Assembly (NCBI GenBank): GCA_026990385.1
Contig: JALXDL010000087.1
Location: forward strand, 1 to 49,534
DNA: 49,534 nt
Direction: 5' to 3'
Origin: DRKI01 sp011051875
GTDB lineage: Bacteria; Desulfobacterota; Desulfobulbia; Desulfobulbales; Desulfobulbaceae
The notes beneath the pieces were generated by a model. It was not told the origin of the DNA. It searched no databases and saw nothing but the letters and a program-made list of their open reading frames with translations. Position 1 is the stretch's first letter. Every line of letters starts with the position of its first letter. A program made the translations under genes and the position numbers. Shown here in pieces: positions 34,403-43,695 of this stretch.

Positions 34403-37042
34403 ATGCTGAGCGTAGACATCAAACCACTGCTGGGTCGCCTCAATCCCTTCTGTACCCGCAGCCTGGAGGCGGCGGCCGGACTCTGCGTCTCGCGCACCCA
34501 CTACGAGGTGACCCTGGAACACATGCTGGCCAAGCTGCTGGAGGAACCGCAGGCTGACATTTCCCTGATCCTACATCATTTCGGGGTGGATGCCGGGCGG
34601 TTCGCCGCGGCGCTGGACCAGGCCCTGGAGGAGTTCCGCACCGGCAACGCGGCCAAGCCGGTCTTCTCGCCCCTTCTCATGGAATGGTTCCAGGAGGCCT
34701 GGCTGATCGGTTCGGTGGATTTCGGGGACTCCAGCATCCGTTCCGGGATGCTGCTCCTGGCCCTGCTGAGCAATCCGGGCCGGTACGCCACGGGCGCCTT
34801 TCTCGACCTCCTGGCTCCCATAGGCCGCGATACCCTGAAAGCGGATTTCCATGCCATTGTCGGGGAATCGACGGAAGAGCCCGCGCCGGGCGAACGCGCC
34901 GCCGGCGGGGAGCTGCCGCCGGGCGAGGCCACGGCCCTGGCCCGCTTCTGTGTCGATTTCACCCGGAAGGCCCGGGACGGTGAAATCGATCCGGTCTTCG
35001 GCCGGGACCGGGAGATCCGGCAGATGATAGATATCCTGGCCCGGCGCCGCAAGAACAACCCCATCGTGGTCGGCGAGGCCGGTGTGGGCAAGACCGCGGT
35101 GGTGGAGGGGCTGGCCCTGCGCATCGTGGAGGAGGACGTGCCCGAACTGCTGGCCGACGTCACCCTGCTCAGCCTGGACATGGGACTGCTCCAGGCCGGG
35201 TCCGGTGTGAAGGGCGAGTTCGAGAACCGGCTCAAGTCGGTGATCAACGAGATCAAGGCCTCGCCCAAACCGATCATCCTCTTCATCGACGAGGCCCACA
35301 CCCTGATCGGCGCCGGCGGCACGGCCGGCGGCAGCGACGCCGCCAACCTGCTCAAGCCGGCCCTTGCCCGCGGCGAGTTGCGCACCGTGGCCGCCACCAC
35401 CTGGTCCGAATACAAAAAATACTTCGAAAAGGACGCGGCCCTGGCCCGGCGCTTCCAGCTGGTCAAGCTGGACGAGCCGTCGCGGGACACGGCCACCCTG
35501 ATCCTGCGCGGTCTCAAGAGCAAGTACGAAGAGGCGCACGGGGTGGTGGTCCGCGACGACGCCATCCAGGCCGCGGCCGAGCTGTCCAGCCGCTACATCT
35601 CGGGCCGCCAGCTTCCCGACAAGGCGGTGGACCTGCTCGATACCAGCGCTGCCCGGGTCAAGATCCTGCTCACGGCCAAGCCGGACGTGATCGAGGACCG
35701 GGAACGGTCCATGCAGGCCCTGGAACGGGAGAAAAAGGCCCTGGAGCGGGACCGGATGCACGGTATTGCCGTTGACGGGGAACGGTTGCAGGAGATCGCC
35801 GCCGGGCTGACCACCCTGGAGAACGAGCTGGAAGAACTGCAGGGCCGCTGGCGCAGGGAGCAGGAACTGGCCCGTTCCCTGGTGGAGAAGCGGCGGCAGC
35901 TCTATGCCCTGCTGGAGGAGGACGATGCGGCCGACGGGGAGAAAGAGCGGCTGCAGCGGGCCATGGCCGACACCGCGGCCGAACTGGCTGCGCTGCAGGG
36001 CGAGTCCCCCCTGGTGCGCATCGAGGTCGATCCGGACGTGGTCTCCAAGGTGGTCTCCGACTGGACCGGCATTCCGCTTGGCCGGGTGATGCGGGACCAG
36101 GCCGCCGATATCCTCAACCTGGAACAGGGGCTGGCCAGGCGGATCCGCGGCCAGGACCGGGCCCTGCAGACCATCGCCGAGGTGATCAAGGCGGCCAAGG
36201 CCGGCCTCAAGGATCCTGGCCAGCCCCTGGGCATCTTCCTGCTGGTGGGGCCCAGCGGCGTGGGCAAGACCGAGACCGCCCTGGCGCTCGCCGACCTGCT
36301 CTTCGGTGGCGAGCGGTTCGTCACCTCCATCAACATGTCCGAGTTCCAGGAACGGCACACGGTCAGCCGCCTGATCGGCTCGCCGCCCGGCTATGTCGGT
36401 TTCGGCGAGGGCGGGGTCCTGACCGAGGCCGTGCGTCAGCGGCCCTATTCCGTGGTCCTGCTCGACGAGGTGGAAAAGGCGAACCTGGAGGTGATGAACC
36501 TCTTCTACCAGGTCTTTGACAAGGGGACCCTGTCCGACGGCGAGGGACGGATCATCGACTTCAGGAACACGGTCATCTTCCTGACCTCCAACCTGGCCAC
36601 CGATGTCATCACCGAGCTGTGCGCCACGGACGAGTCGCTGCCGCCCGAGGCGATCATGGGCGCGGTGCGGCCGATCCTGAACAACCATTTCAAGCCGGCC
36701 CTGCTGGCCCGGATGACGGTCATCCCCTACATGATCCTGCCCGAGAACATCCTCCGCGAGATCGTGGTGCTCAAGCTGGACAAGCTGGCCGCCAGGATGC
36801 AGGAGACCCACAAGATCCGGCTCACCTGGGACGACGAGGTCACGGCGCAGATTGCGGCCCGCTGCCAGGAGGTGGAGACCGGGGCCAGAAATATCGATCA
36901 CATCATGAACGGGACCGTGCTGCCGCAGCTTTCGCGCGAGATCCTGGCCCACATGAGCGATGCGGTCATGCCGTCGGCCGTGCATCTCGGTGTGGGCGAG
37001 GATGGTGAATTCATCATCCGCTTTGATGGGGGAGAAAAGTAA
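34403..37042 (+). CDS. clpV: T6SS AAA+ ATPase TssH/ClpV
   Basis: Disassembles contracted TssB/C sheath for reuse. The 879-residue protein has a Clp N-domain (about 1-150), AAA-1 with Walker A GEAGVGKT near residue 225, a middle coiled-coil domain (EKKALERDRM onward) and AAA-2 with GPSGVGKT near residue 615. Pore-loop and arginine-finger regions look intact. AAGGAG precedes the ATG. Its stop overlaps the vgrG start (TAATG). Confidence 0.96.
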   Translation: MLSVDIKPLLGRLNPFCTRSLEAAAGLCVSRTHYEVTLEHMLAKLLEEPQADISLILHHFGVDAGRFAAALDQALEEFRTGNAAKPVFSPLLMEWFQEAWLIGSVDFGDSSIRSGMLLLALLSNPGRYATGAFLDLLAPIGRDTLKADFHAIVGESTEEPAPGERAAGGELPPGEATALARFCVDFTRKARDGEIDPVFGRDREIRQMIDILARRRKNNPIVVGEAGVGKTAVVEGLALRIVEEDVPELLADVTLLSLDMGLLQAGSGVKGEFENRLKSVINEIKASPKPIILFIDEAHTLIGAGGTAGGSDAANLLKPALARGELRTVAATTWSEYKKYFEKDAALARRFQLVKLDEPSRDTATLILRGLKSKYEEAHGVVVRDDAIQAAAELSSRYISGRQLPDKAVDLLDTSAARVKILLTAKPDVIEDRERSMQALEREKKALERDRMHGIAVDGERLQEIAAGLTTLENELEELQGRWRREQELARSLVEKRRQLYALLEEDDAADGEKERLQRAMADTAAELAALQGESPLVRIEVDPDVVSKVVSDWTGIPLGRVMRDQAADILNLEQGLARRIRGQDRALQTIAEVIKAAKAGLKDPGQPLGIFLLVGPSGVGKTETALALADLLFGGERFVTSINMSEFQERHTVSRLIGSPPGYVGFGEGGVLTEAVRQRPYSVVLLDEVEKANLEVMNLFYQVFDKGTLSDGEGRIIDFRNTVIFLTSNLATDVITELCATDESLPPEAIMGAVRPILNNHFKPALLARMTVIPYMILPENILREIVVLKLDKLAARMQETHKIRLTWDDEVTAQIAARCQEVETGARNIDHIMNGTVLPQLSREILAHMSDAVMPSAVHLGVGEDGEFIIRFDGGEK

Positions 37043-39228
37043 TGCCGACAGAGGACAGAATCCGTTTCACGTTCATCTCCGCGGCCATGGACGAAGACAC
37101 CTTTACCGTTGTCCGGTTCAAGGGCAGGGAGGGGCTGTCGCAGCTCTACGAGTTCGACATCATCCTGGATGCCGAGGATCCCGAGGTCGATCTCAAGGAG
37201 GTGCTCAAGAACCCGGCCCGGCTGATCATCCAGCGGGAGGGTGCGGACGACCGGGTCATCCACGGGATTCCGGCCCGGTTCGAGCAACTGCACGAGGTCC
37301 GGGGCCACGTCTACTACCGGGCCCTGCTGGTGCCGCGGCTCTGGCTCTCTGATCTCTACCACGAGAACCAGCTGTTCCTGGACAAGAGCGTACCCGAGAT
37401 CATCGAGGAGATCCTCAGGCAGGCCGGCCTCACCTCGCGGGACTACGAACTCAAGCTCACCGCGGAGTACCCGCCCTGGGAGTATATCTGCCAGTACAAC
37501 GAGACCGACTTCAACTTCATGTCCCGCTGGATGGAGCGCGAGGGTATCTACTATTATTTCGACCAGACCGACGAGGGTGAAAAACTGATCATCACCGACA
37601 GCTCCACGGCCCACCAGGACATCGCCGGCGAAGCCGGGATCCGCTACTCGCCCCCTGATTCCCTGATCCCCTCGGTCAGGGAACAGGTGCGCGAGTTCAC
37701 CTGCCGGCAGCAGATCCTGCCGAAAAAGGTGATCCTCAAGGACTACAACTACCGCAAACCCTCCCTGGATCTCAAGGGTGAGGCGGACGTTGATGCCGAG
37801 GGCCGGGGCAATGTCTACATCTACGGCGAACACTTCAAGACCCCGGAACAGGGCGATGGGCTGGCCCGCATCCGGGCCCAGGAGCTGCTCTGCCGGGAGA
37901 CGGTCTATTTCGGCGAGGGCACGGTGCCCTCTTTTCTGCCCGGTTATATCTTCGGGCTCGAAGACCATTACCGCGACTCCTGCAACCGCCGCTACCTGAT
38001 CGTTGAGCTGACCCACGAGGGGGTGCAGGCCAACTTTCTGACCGGCACCGGCAACAGTGGTCCGGAAGACGAGGAGATTCAGACCCCCAGTTATTACAAC
38101 CGGTTCACCTGCATCCCCGACGATGTCCAGTTCCGGCCCGAAAGGCGGGCGATCAAGCCGAGGCTGGATTCCACCCTGAACGCGCGGGTGGACGCGGCCG
38201 GTGACGGCCAGTATGCGGAGATCGACGACCAGGGCCGCTACAAGATCAAGCTTCCCTTTGACCAGAGCGATGCCGGCGACGGCAAGGCCTCGCGCTGGGT
38301 GCGTATGGCCCAGCCCTATGCCGGTGCCGACTACGGCATGCATTTCCCCCTGCACAAGGGCACCGAGGTGGTCCTCACCTTTGTCAACGGCGACCCGGAC
38401 CGGCCGATCATCGCCGGCACGGTGCCCAACCCGGAGACCATGAGTCCGGTGACCTCCGGCAACCATACCAGGAGTGTCATCCGCACCGGCGGCAACAACG
38501 AAATAGCCCTGGAAGATACCGACGGTGCACAGCTTATCAAGATAACCACCCCAACAGATGGGACATATTTCCGAATGGGAGCCCCGAATCCAAACGGCCC
38601 TTCCGGTATGTCTAGAGGTACAGATGGAACCGAGACCATAGAAATTGGCGGAGAACAATTTGAAGTGGTCAGGGGAAATCAGACCTCAGTGTATCATGCG
38701 AATTCATACAAGAACGTAAAGGGAAATATGACCATGAAGTTTGAAGGAAATAAAAATCTGATTGTCAATGGGAACACGACATTATCATATGTTGGCACCA
38801 AGACGACAACCAACCATGCGATAACGGATGAAACGTTTGTGGGAGCAAAGAATTCCCTCAATGCTGCCATAACAAATGAGGCTTTTGTCGGAATGAAGAT
38901 ATCAAACAACCTTGCGGCAACATTCGAAAATTTTTACGGATTTAAAATGAGTAACTGTGCTGCTTACAAGGTTGAAAAGACAGGAAATTTAAAACTCCAG
39001 GAATCAACGATAGCAAAACTCGATGGAAAGGCGACTGTTGAAATCACCTGTGGCGGCAGCAAGATCGTCATGACCCCTGGCAGCATTACCATAGAATCAA
39101 GTCTTATCGATATAAAGGGAGGGCTTGTCAGGTTGAAAGGGAATATACAAAATAAAGATGGTTTCAAGTCCAATAAGGATTCTTTTTTTGACAAGGCCAT
39201 TTATGCAAAGAATTTTACATCGTTATAG
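37042..39228 (+). CDS. vgrG: T6SS spike protein VgrG (TssI) with AT-rich C-terminal tail
   Basis: Forms the trimeric spike at the tube tip. The 728-residue protein has the gp27-like half (FTFISAAMDEDTFTVVRFKGREGLSQLYEFD; NETDFNFMSRWMEREGIYYYF), then the gp5 OB-fold (GRYKIKLPFDQ, RWVRMAQPYAGADYGMHFPL, GDPDRPIIAGTVPNP) and a repetitive beta-helical tail from about residue 500. The tail (38,540-39,230) is visibly AT-rich with different codon use, unlike the GC-rich rest of the gene. No enzymatic domain is seen. It starts at the clpV stop. Confidence 0.95.
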   Translation: MPTEDRIRFTFISAAMDEDTFTVVRFKGREGLSQLYEFDIILDAEDPEVDLKEVLKNPARLIIQREGADDRVIHGIPARFEQLHEVRGHVYYRALLVPRLWLSDLYHENQLFLDKSVPEIIEEILRQAGLTSRDYELKLTAEYPPWEYICQYNETDFNFMSRWMEREGIYYYFDQTDEGEKLIITDSSTAHQDIAGEAGIRYSPPDSLIPSVREQVREFTCRQQILPKKVILKDYNYRKPSLDLKGEADVDAEGRGNVYIYGEHFKTPEQGDGLARIRAQELLCRETVYFGEGTVPSFLPGYIFGLEDHYRDSCNRRYLIVELTHEGVQANFLTGTGNSGPEDEEIQTPSYYNRFTCIPDDVQFRPERRAIKPRLDSTLNARVDAAGDGQYAEIDDQGRYKIKLPFDQSDAGDGKASRWVRMAQPYAGADYGMHFPLHKGTEVVLTFVNGDPDRPIIAGTVPNPETMSPVTSGNHTRSVIRTGGNNEIALEDTDGAQLIKITTPTDGTYFRMGAPNPNGPSGMSRGTDGTETIEIGGEQFEVVRGNQTSVYHANSYKNVKGNMTMKFEGNKNLIVNGNTTLSYVGTKTTTNHAITDETFVGAKNSLNAAITNEAFVGMKISNNLAATFENFYGFKMSNCAAYKVEKTGNLKLQESTIAKLDGKATVEITCGGSKIVMTPGSITIESSLIDIKGGLVRLKGNIQNKDGFKSNKDSFFDKAIYAKNFTSL

Positions 39229-39632
39229 CTGGCGGATTGTAACTGGTCACGGGACATGTAACCAACCGTTTTCGTTTTACCTAAATCCTGCACTTCATTT
39301 TCTCGCCCCTCGGGATTGGCAACTTCGCCGAATCTGCTTCGTTATCAAGGGCTTGAGGTATTCGTATACGTCTGCGCCCTTGATGCCTCGCATCTCCGGC
39401 AAAATTGTCAATTGCAGGATTTAGGTTGTACCGAGGAATGTAGTTTGGCAGGGGTACCCCGATTTTGTGCAGACGCGATTATCCGCAGGTAAGCGGAGCG
39501 TGGCTGAGACTCCGATAGCCCCTCTATGCGGGCGATCGCGACCGTGCAAAAGCGGGGGGCCCGTGATGACTTACGGCGGATTTTGTCTCCTGTCCCGGGA
39601 ATATGATTGTCCGATAACGAGAGGAATGCTCT
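39229..39632. other. 404-nt gap between vgrG and DUF2169 gene
   Basis: The gap holds the 148-bp inverted-repeat element (39279-39426) and about 200 nt beyond it. GGGGTACCCC (39451-39460) is a short palindrome in the second part. No credible full-length gene or clear sigma-70/54 promoter is seen, although the DUF2169 gene presumably needs one here. Confidence 0.6.
39279..39426. mobile_element. 148-bp element with perfect 14-bp terminal inverted repeats
   Basis: ACCTAAATCCTGCA (39279-39292) and TGCAGGATTTAGGT (39413-39426) are exact inverted copies. Inside are a second perfect 9-bp inverted repeat (ATCAAGGGC at 39344-39352, GCCCTTGAT at 39376-39384) and, on the minus strand, an open frame of 32 codons (39393-39295). 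It has no transposase, so it is MITE-like or a structured repeat. No clear target-site duplication flanks it. Confidence 0.75.
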
Positions 39633-41885
39633 GTGGAGATAATAAACAGCACCGATTTTGCCTTTGCACCGCTGATTGGCAGGGTCAATTTTCCTGAGTA
39701 TTCGCTCACCCTGATCGTCAAAGGTACGTTTAACCTTGAACAGGGAGGAACCGCAACCCTTGCCGGCCAGCAGCTCTATCCCACCGGCGACGAGCCCTAT
39801 CCCGACGACGAAGAGCAGCGGACCGTCCGCTACGAGTCCGATTTTGCCTGCTACAAGCCCCACGCGGACCTGCTGCTTGTCGGCACTTGCCATACCCCGG
39901 GGAACAGGCCCCAGCCTGCCTGCAGGGTCACCTTCCAGGCAGGCGATGCGCAATCGACACTGGCCGTGTTCGGCAACCGCTACTGGCACAGGATGACCGG
40001 GACCATCTCGTCCCCGGAACCCTTTACGGCCATGGAACTGCGCTACGAGAACAGCTTCGGCGGTCCGGGATATGAAAAAAATCCTCTCGGCAAAGGGATT
40101 GCCGGGACCCGGCTCCCTGACGGCACCGTTGCCGTGCCCCTGCCCAACATCGAACATCCCGGCCGGCTCATCACCTCGCCCGACAGTCGTCCCGAGCCGG
40201 CGGGTTTTGCGCCCCTGCACAGGATGTGGCAGCAGCGCGTCGCCAGGCTCGGCACCTATGATCACAACTGGCAGGAGCAGCGCTGGCCATGGTTTCCGGC
40301 CGATTTCAACTGGGAGTACTGTAACGCGGCGCCCCGCGCCATGCAGCTTGGCGGCTATCTGAGAGGAGACGAGCCGCTTTTTTTTGAGAACCTGCATCCG
40401 GAAATCGCAAGGTATCGAAGCCGCCTGCCCGGACTGCGGGTCCGCTGTTTTCTCCACCGCTACGGGCCGGGCGGCTCGGGGGAGCTCCGGTTCGATGAAG
40501 TGACGATGCACCTGGATACCCTCTGGGTGGACATGGATGCGGAGAAGCTTATCCTTGTCTGGCGGGGCCTCACCGATATCGAGGACGAAAAATACCAGGA
40601 GGTCGAGCACCTGTTCATCGTCTCCGAAGATCTCTCCGATACGCCGCGCCCGGCGGCAGAGTGGTACGACGATTTCCAGGCAGCCCTTGCCGCCGAAGAG
40701 GCTGTCTTTGCCGATGAATCCCCGGAAGAAACTGGCAGTAAAGGCGGCATTGAAGAGGAACTGCTGCAGGTTGAAGAGGAGGTGCAGAAGGCGCAGGAGA
40801 TGCTGAACAGGGAGTTGGAGGCGGCAGGGATCGAACCGGTTGACGAGCTTCCGGAACCAAGCCGGGAAGACAGGGAAGCAGAGGCCCGCATCCTGGCGGA
40901 ATACGGGCTTGAGGAGATGCTCTCCGAAAAACCGCTCACCCGCGACACGGTTGTCCGGAAAGTGGCTGCGGGGGAGTCGTTTGCCGAGGAGGTGTTCGCA
41001 GGCCTTGATCTTTCCGGCCTGGACCTGCGCGGAGGAGATTTCCAGGGGGTCTTTTTTCAGGATGTGAACCTGAAGGATGCCCTGCTTGACGAGGCCAACC
41101 TCAAGGAAGCCCATTTTGAGAACACCGACCTGTCCAGGGCATCGCTGCGGCAGGTCGATGCCACGGATGCGGATTTTTCCGGTGCGCGCCTCAGCCGCGC
41201 GGACCTCCGGGAGAGCCTTCTCGAGCATGCGATTTTCGAACACGCTGCACTGGACAGGGCCAATCTTGAAAACGCCCGCGCCGCAGGCAGCTTCTTTGCC
41301 CGGGCCGACCTGTCCGGGGCACGCCTGAAGAACGGTTGTTTTGACGGCGCCGATTTCTCTTGCGCCCTGCTTGACGGTGCGGATTTTGCCGGTGCCAGTC
41401 TCAGGGAGGCCTCGGTGGAGGGCGCCCGCGGCAGCAACCTCAGCATGATGGACTGTGACCTGACCGAACTGCGGGCCTCGGAAGGCTGCTCGTTTGTGGG
41501 CGGTGACTTCAGGCAGGCCAGGGGCGAGCAGTCCACGTGGGAAGATGCGGTCCTGACCGGCGCCGATTTTTCCGCCGCCGACATGATGGGCGCTGATTTC
41601 TCCTCGGCCAGGCTGGAACGGGCGAATTTTCTGGCCGCCGACCTGAAACAGGCCAGGTTCACCGGGGCCAACCTGGCATCCGCTGTCTGCAGAACCGCGA
41701 ACCTGTTTGAGGCCTGTTTTGAAAAGGCGGACCTGACCGGCACGGACTGCAGCGGTTCCAATCTCTATGGTGCGGAGTTTCTCCAGGCCAGGCTGCAGTC
41801 CACCGTATTGCACGGGGCAAACCTGAAGATGACCAAGCTGGCCGGAAAAGAGGGGAGAGCCGATGGCATCGTTTCTGAGCGCTGA
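39633..41885 (+). CDS. DUF2169 protein fused to pentapeptide repeats
   Basis: A 750-residue fusion. Residues about 1-330 are DUF2169 (FAPLIGRVNFPEYSLTLIVKGTF; MTGTISSPEPFTAMELRYENSFGGPGY). A Glu-rich coiled-coil linker (about 355-450) is followed by pentapeptide repeats from about 451 to 735 (GLDLSGLDLRGGDFQGVFF), giving a right-handed beta-helix. DUF2169 proteins are T6SS accessory factors; in Agrobacterium one is needed to deliver a VgrG-linked effector. The start is GTG at 39633 after GAGAGGA. The end overlaps the next gene by 23 nt. It probably loads cargo onto the spike; whether the helix is cargo or adaptor is unknown. Confidence 0.88.
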   Translation: MEIINSTDFAFAPLIGRVNFPEYSLTLIVKGTFNLEQGGTATLAGQQLYPTGDEPYPDDEEQRTVRYESDFACYKPHADLLLVGTCHTPGNRPQPACRVTFQAGDAQSTLAVFGNRYWHRMTGTISSPEPFTAMELRYENSFGGPGYEKNPLGKGIAGTRLPDGTVAVPLPNIEHPGRLITSPDSRPEPAGFAPLHRMWQQRVARLGTYDHNWQEQRWPWFPADFNWEYCNAAPRAMQLGGYLRGDEPLFFENLHPEIARYRSRLPGLRVRCFLHRYGPGGSGELRFDEVTMHLDTLWVDMDAEKLILVWRGLTDIEDEKYQEVEHLFIVSEDLSDTPRPAAEWYDDFQAALAAEEAVFADESPEETGSKGGIEEELLQVEEEVQKAQEMLNRELEAAGIEPVDELPEPSREDREAEARILAEYGLEEMLSEKPLTRDTVVRKVAAGESFAEEVFAGLDLSGLDLRGGDFQGVFFQDVNLKDALLDEANLKEAHFENTDLSRASLRQVDATDADFSGARLSRADLRESLLEHAIFEHAALDRANLENARAAGSFFARADLSGARLKNGCFDGADFSCALLDGADFAGASLREASVEGARGSNLSMMDCDLTELRASEGCSFVGGDFRQARGEQSTWEDAVLTGADFSAADMMGADFSSARLERANFLAADLKQARFTGANLASAVCRTANLFEACFEKADLTGTDCSGSNLYGAEFLQARLQSTVLHGANLKMTKLAGKEGRADGIVSER

Positions 41886-43695
41886 AGAGATCACGGCGGC
41901 AGTTGCCAGGGGAACGGCAGTAGAGCGGGCATTCGTCCATGCAGTTGACCTCGGTGGCTGCCGGCTGCGCAATGCGGTCTTCGATACCGTCACCTTCAAC
42001 GAGGTCCGTTTCGCGGGTACGGATTTCCAGGGCGCTGTTTTTACCAATGTCGTGTTCAACAGGGTCGTCCTGGGGAACGCTGATTTCACCGGCGCCCGCC
42101 TGGCGGATGCGGTCTTTGTCAATTCGGACTGCCGTGGGACCGGGTTTGCAGGGGCAGACCTTTCGAGCGCCATTTTTCTCGTCGATGTCCTGCCGGAAAA
42201 GGAGCAGGAAAAGGTTACGGTCCAGTTCCAGGATCTCGACCTGGACGAGTCCGTGCAGCGCAGCCTGCAGCAACAGGGGATCCTTGGTTTCTCCAGGGGG
42301 GAGATGAAACTTGACCACGCCGACTTTTCCCGGGCCGACCTGGGTGGCGCCATGTTCATGGAGGCAGAGGTGTCCGGGGCCCTCTTTGAAGCCGCACGCC
42401 TTGATGGCGCCAGGTTCGAGAAATGCCTCCTGGCCGGGGCGCGTTTTCCGGGAGCCGTGCTGAAAGGGGCGCTCTTTGCCGGCTGCGACCTGCGCGACGC
42501 GCTCTTTGCAGGGGCCGATCTCGGGGAGTGCGTCTTTTCCCGGGTGCATCTCGCCGGCGCCGACTGCACAGGGGCGGTCCTGGAGAAGACGGAATTTCAC
42601 GAGGTTGTTTTCGGCGCCTGCCGGCAACTCCTTCCTGCCGACCTCACAGGCTGTGTCTTCAGCCACTGTGACCTGGAGGGCCAGGATCTCTCCGGCCTGA
42701 ACTTCCACGAGGCGGTGTTTCTCGAGTCCAGGCTGGAGCGTGCGAAGTTGAACGATTGCCGACTTCATGGCGCTTCCCTGCACGGATCATCGGCAAGGGC
42801 GCTTGATTTCAGCAACCTGGACCTGCGGGAAACGGATTTTTCCGGCGCCGACCTGCAGGGGGCGCGGTTTTGCGGCTGCGACCTGACCGATGCCGATCTC
42901 TGCCGGGCCGACCTCAGGGGGGCGGATTTCAGCCGGGCCGTTCTCGACAATACCGATCTTGCGGAGAGCGATCTTGCCGGGACGAGCTTCAGGGCAGCGA
43001 CCATACGGTACTGCGATATGAACGGCAGCCGGCTCGAACAGGTCGACCTGCGCGGCGCAGACATCGAGGCAACGGATTTCCGGGAGGTGGACTTCACTGC
43101 CACGCGCATTGAAAAGACACGCTTTGTGCTCTGCAACCTGGCTGGCTGCGATTTCAGCAACATGGACCTCTCGGGCTGTGATTTCACGGATGCGGACTGC
43201 ACAAGGGCCCGGTTGCGGAACGTTCGCCTGGCCGGTGCCACGCTGGACCAGGTCAACTTCCTGCAGGCCGACCTGCGGCAAAGCAACCTCCAGGGCGCAA
43301 GCGTGCGGACCGTTGACTGTACCCGGGCGCAACTTGACCAGGCCGATTGGCGGCGGGCGGACCTCCGCTGCGCCTGTTTCCTCGAGGCCCGGGCGCGGCA
43401 GGCCGATTTTTCAGGATGCAACCTGGAGCGGGCCGAATTCACCCGGGCGGACTGCAGCGGGGCCCGGTTTATCGGCGCGCAGATGGTATACAGTGACCTG
43501 TCGCACGCCTGCCTGCGGGGAGCGGACATGGGCGGAGCCAACCTCCGGCAGGCCGTCCTCCACTGCATCGACGAGAGCGGAACCAACTGGCGGGGCGCAT
43601 CGAAAACGCTTGTCGAAACAACAGACCATGACCTGGCGGCGGCGGAAAGCTGGAAGCCTCCGCGTCCCCGGCATGCCAAGGGAGACCGATCATGA
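41863..43695 (+). CDS. Large pentapeptide-repeat protein
   Basis: A 610-residue protein made almost wholly of A(D/N)LXX-type pentapeptide repeats (for example GADLQGARFCGCDLTDADLCRADLRG). One short non-repeat insert, about residues 107-150 (LPEKEQEKVTVQFQDLDLDE), interrupts them. The repeats predict a rod-like beta-helix. MfpA/Qnr-type pentapeptide proteins mimic DNA and bind gyrase, but those are shorter and this one is not clearly related. The ATG lies inside the DUF2169 gene after GGGGAGAG; its end overlaps the DUF3540 start by 4 nt. Coupled genes imply a complex of fixed stoichiometry. No signal peptide. Confidence 0.88.
   Translation: MASFLSAEEITAAVARGTAVERAFVHAVDLGGCRLRNAVFDTVTFNEVRFAGTDFQGAVFTNVVFNRVVLGNADFTGARLADAVFVNSDCRGTGFAGADLSSAIFLVDVLPEKEQEKVTVQFQDLDLDESVQRSLQQQGILGFSRGEMKLDHADFSRADLGGAMFMEAEVSGALFEAARLDGARFEKCLLAGARFPGAVLKGALFAGCDLRDALFAGADLGECVFSRVHLAGADCTGAVLEKTEFHEVVFGACRQLLPADLTGCVFSHCDLEGQDLSGLNFHEAVFLESRLERAKLNDCRLHGASLHGSSARALDFSNLDLRETDFSGADLQGARFCGCDLTDADLCRADLRGADFSRAVLDNTDLAESDLAGTSFRAATIRYCDMNGSRLEQVDLRGADIEATDFREVDFTATRIEKTRFVLCNLAGCDFSNMDLSGCDFTDADCTRARLRNVRLAGATLDQVNFLQADLRQSNLQGASVRTVDCTRAQLDQADWRRADLRCACFLEARARQADFSGCNLERAEFTRADCSGARFIGAQMVYSDLSHACLRGADMGGANLRQAVLHCIDESGTNWRGASKTLVETTDHDLAAAESWKPPRPRHAKGDRS

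Noticed and set aside
34571..36985. 804-residue antisense open frame inside clpV
   Set aside because: Shadow of a clearly recognised AAA+ ATPase gene.
39408..42569. 1053-residue antisense open frame
   Set aside because: Shadow of the DUF2169 and pentapeptide genes on the other strand; composition reflects complementary repeats, with no domain of its own.
41000..43650. Regular short repeats that might suggest CRISPR
   Set aside because: They are degenerate 15-nt coding repeats of pentapeptide proteins, without constant repeats and unique spacers.
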